Positions 62,851 to 64,000 of a stretch of 64,000 nucleotides of DNA are shown in pieces. The stretch spans positions 1 through 64,000 of the forward strand of contig NZ_JADFUA010000009.1 in the NCBI RefSeq assembly GCF_015223195.1. Reading direction: 5' to 3'. The first letter of the stretch is position 1, and the number at the start of each line of letters is the position of its first letter. A program made the position numbers and the translations under genes. The notes under the pieces are model-generated. The model made no database searches. It worked only from the letters and a program-made list of their open reading frames with translations, and was not told where the DNA came from. This DNA comes from Chitinilyticum piscinae (GTDB taxonomy: Bacteria > Pseudomonadota > Gammaproteobacteria > Burkholderiales > Chitinibacteraceae).

Positions 62851-63093
62851 ATGCGCCCGACTCCGCCCCTGCTGCTGCTGGCAGCCCTGCTCAGCGGCTC
62901 CGCTTATGCCATCTACGCAGAACATTCGCCTGCGGTCAGAGCACCAGATACAGGCACAATCACCGCCGACTGGCGTGCCCCTGCGCCCGTGTGCTGGCAA
63001 GACCAGAGCCCGCAGAGCTGCCTGCAGGCCAGCGAGAAATATCTGCGCACGCAGCAGGAGCATCGGGCCAGTCTGAAGCTCGCAGAGCAATAA
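62851..63093 (+). CDS. Small exported protein of unknown function
   Basis: An 80-residue protein with a clear signal peptide (residues 1-20, AYA cleavage) and a short Pro/Ala-rich mature part with two Cys (VCWQDQSPQSC) that may form a disulfide. No recognised family. Own promoter (62794-62822) and convergent with the chitinase across a shared terminator. Confidence 0.65.
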   Translation: MRPTPPLLLLAALLSGSAYAIYAEHSPAVRAPDTGTITADWRAPAPVCWQDQSPQSCLQASEKYLRTQQEHRASLKLAEQ

Positions 63094-63120
63094 GCACCAG
63101 GCAAACCCACCCATGAAAAA

Positions 63121-63145
63121 ACGGGAGGCCAAGGCCTCCCGTTTC
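63121..63145. terminator. Bidirectional terminator between small secreted protein and chitinase
   Basis: Perfect 10-bp stem ACGGGAGGCC/GGCCTCCCGT with AA loop, A-rich before and T-rich after. Confidence 0.9.
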
Positions 63146-63163
63146 ACTGTCAGACTTGCTGAC

Positions 63164-64000
63164 TTACTTCAGGGTCACGCCCCAGTTTGCTTCGACACAC
63201 TTGGTGTACTGGCCGTCGATGAGGGCATTGTACGGGGTCTGGTAGCTGACCAGCTGGCACTTGTTGTCACCGCCGACCTTCCAGTCCTTTTCCCAGTAGA
63301 TGTTGAACGCTGCCGACGAACCACCGTCGAAGCGGCCCATGCCGGCGCACTTCATCGATTCCTTCTTGATATCCCAGCCCAGTTCGCGGGAGAACTCGGT
63401 GTAGTAGTCAAGACGGTTCTGCGCGGCGGCCTTGGTCGGGCTGTCCTGGCACTCGGCGTTGATGATCTGGATGGTGGTCGGGAAGTCGTTACCCAGTTGG
63501 CGTGCCTTGTCGAAGTCGTTCGGCACCCAGGTACCATCGATCACGTGCAGCATCGAGGGCTTCGGCGGTTGCGGGTAGATGAAGAAGAACACGGCAGATG
63601 CCAGGTTCAGCCAGGTATCCGCTACCAGCTCCGGCTCGTTCAGCAGCTTGAACTGGTCGCCGTCAAACATGGCCTGCGAGAACGGACCATAGTTGTAGTT
63701 GTAGGAGAGCTGCTTGGCGCCACGGCCGAAGTAGCCCTTGAACTTGCCGTCCGGCAGCTTGCCGCAGGTCCAGGTCTTGTTGAATACCGGGTCGTTGCAC
63801 TCGGCGTTGTAGCCGGACATGCCCTCAGTCCAGCCCATTTCACGCACGTGCACCAATGCCTGGCGCCATTCCGGAATGCCGAACTCGACGATGCTGTGAC
63901 CACCGGTTTCCTGCGCGAAGTGCGCAAACATGCCGGCGAGCGAACGGCGGCAGATTTCGTCGCTGTTGCGGCCATCGGTGTAGGTGTCGCAGAAGCCCGG
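63164..64000 (-). CDS. Glycoside hydrolase family 19 chitinase (5'-truncated by window)
   Basis: The last 279 residues or so of a GH19 chitinase; the frame stays open to the right edge, so the start and any signal peptide or chitin-binding domains lie outside. Motifs: AHFAQETGGH (catalytic Glu), YFGRGAKQLSYNYNYGPFSQAMF, VADTWLNLASAVFFFIYPQ and a Cys-rich C-terminus (KCQLVSYQ, KCVEANWGVTLK). It hydrolyses chitin to oligosaccharides outside the cell and is a strong clue to the host lifestyle. Confidence 0.93.
   Translation of the reverse strand, partial: PGFCDTYTDGRNSDEICRRSLAGMFAHFAQETGGHSIVEFGIPEWRQALVHVREMGWTEGMSGYNAECNDPVFNKTWTCGKLPDGKFKGYFGRGAKQLSYNYNYGPFSQAMFDGDQFKLLNEPELVADTWLNLASAVFFFIYPQPPKPSMLHVIDGTWVPNDFDKARQLGNDFPTTIQIINAECQDSPTKAAAQNRLDYYTEFSRELGWDIKKESMKCAGMGRFDGGSSAAFNIYWEKDWKVGGDNKCQLVSYQTPYNALIDGQYTKCVEANWGVTLK

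Overview
The window looks like chromosomal DNA of a GC-rich betaproteobacterium of the order Neisseriales, probably a chitin-degrading Chitinibacteraceae/Chromobacteriaceae type. The evidence is the Neisseria-like bamD/rluD divergence, the yciB-yciI-bolA-ppiC and tsaE-amiC-mutL blocks, the grpE-dnaK-dnaJ cluster, and a family 19 chitinase running off the right edge. I found no prophage, IS element, plasmid function or CRISPR array. This is a core chromosome segment.

Layout. 1-120: strong minus-strand promoter of stable-RNA type firing off the left edge. 0.3-6.4 kb: nfeD-qmcA membrane-quality pair, DHH phosphoesterase, degenerate NodB-like protein, PilZ protein, three tandem tRNA-Val/tRNA-Asp pairs, PAS membrane protein. 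6.5-13 kb: hrpA, yciB-yciI-bolA-ppiC, 4.5S RNA. 13-21 kb: asparaginase, duplicated tRNA-Ala/Glu pair, bamD<>rluD-pgeF, ZIP transporter, exonuclease-GIY-YIG fusion, rlmK-like methyltransferase. 21-31.6 kb: five-PAS GGDEF-EAL protein, coaD, an orphan Leu/Ile/Val-type binding protein, small membrane proteins, and the heat-shock cluster with two sigma32 promoters. 31.7-36.7 kb: glyoxylate shunt (aceA, aceB), GST, tandem-HD protein. 36.9-45 kb: rep, PilZ protein, pxpB-pxpC, HD-GYP protein plus hybrid kinase. 45-50 kb: queG<>tsaE-amiC-mutL and a CheY-like protein. 50-58 kb: binding protein plus hybrid kinase, B12-type radical SAM, STAS-like protein, thioredoxin-like protein plus permease. 58-64 kb: miaA, marC, two tandem sibling sRNA candidates, hydrolase, Na+/H+ antiporter, small secreted protein, chitinase.

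The most unusual signal is a dispersed, exactly spaced DNA element. GGGTAT (or a GTAT/CTAT variant) and ATACCC lie at a fixed distance, 49 bp end to end. Many copies have a further ATAC at a fixed place 8 bp outside the left half, giving a 59-bp form. I find 16 loci plus one partial, about one per 4 kb. Nine are in short intergenic gaps and seven overlie coding sequence, where codon use shifts to rare AT-rich codons although the protein stays in frame. I know of no described family with this geometry.

Functionally the window is rich in signalling: two PilZ proteins, one GGDEF-EAL, one HD-GYP, one tandem-HD protein, two hybrid kinases and a PAS protein. This suggests an environmentally responsive, surface-associated lifestyle, with chitin breakdown, the glyoxylate shunt and transport genes alongside.
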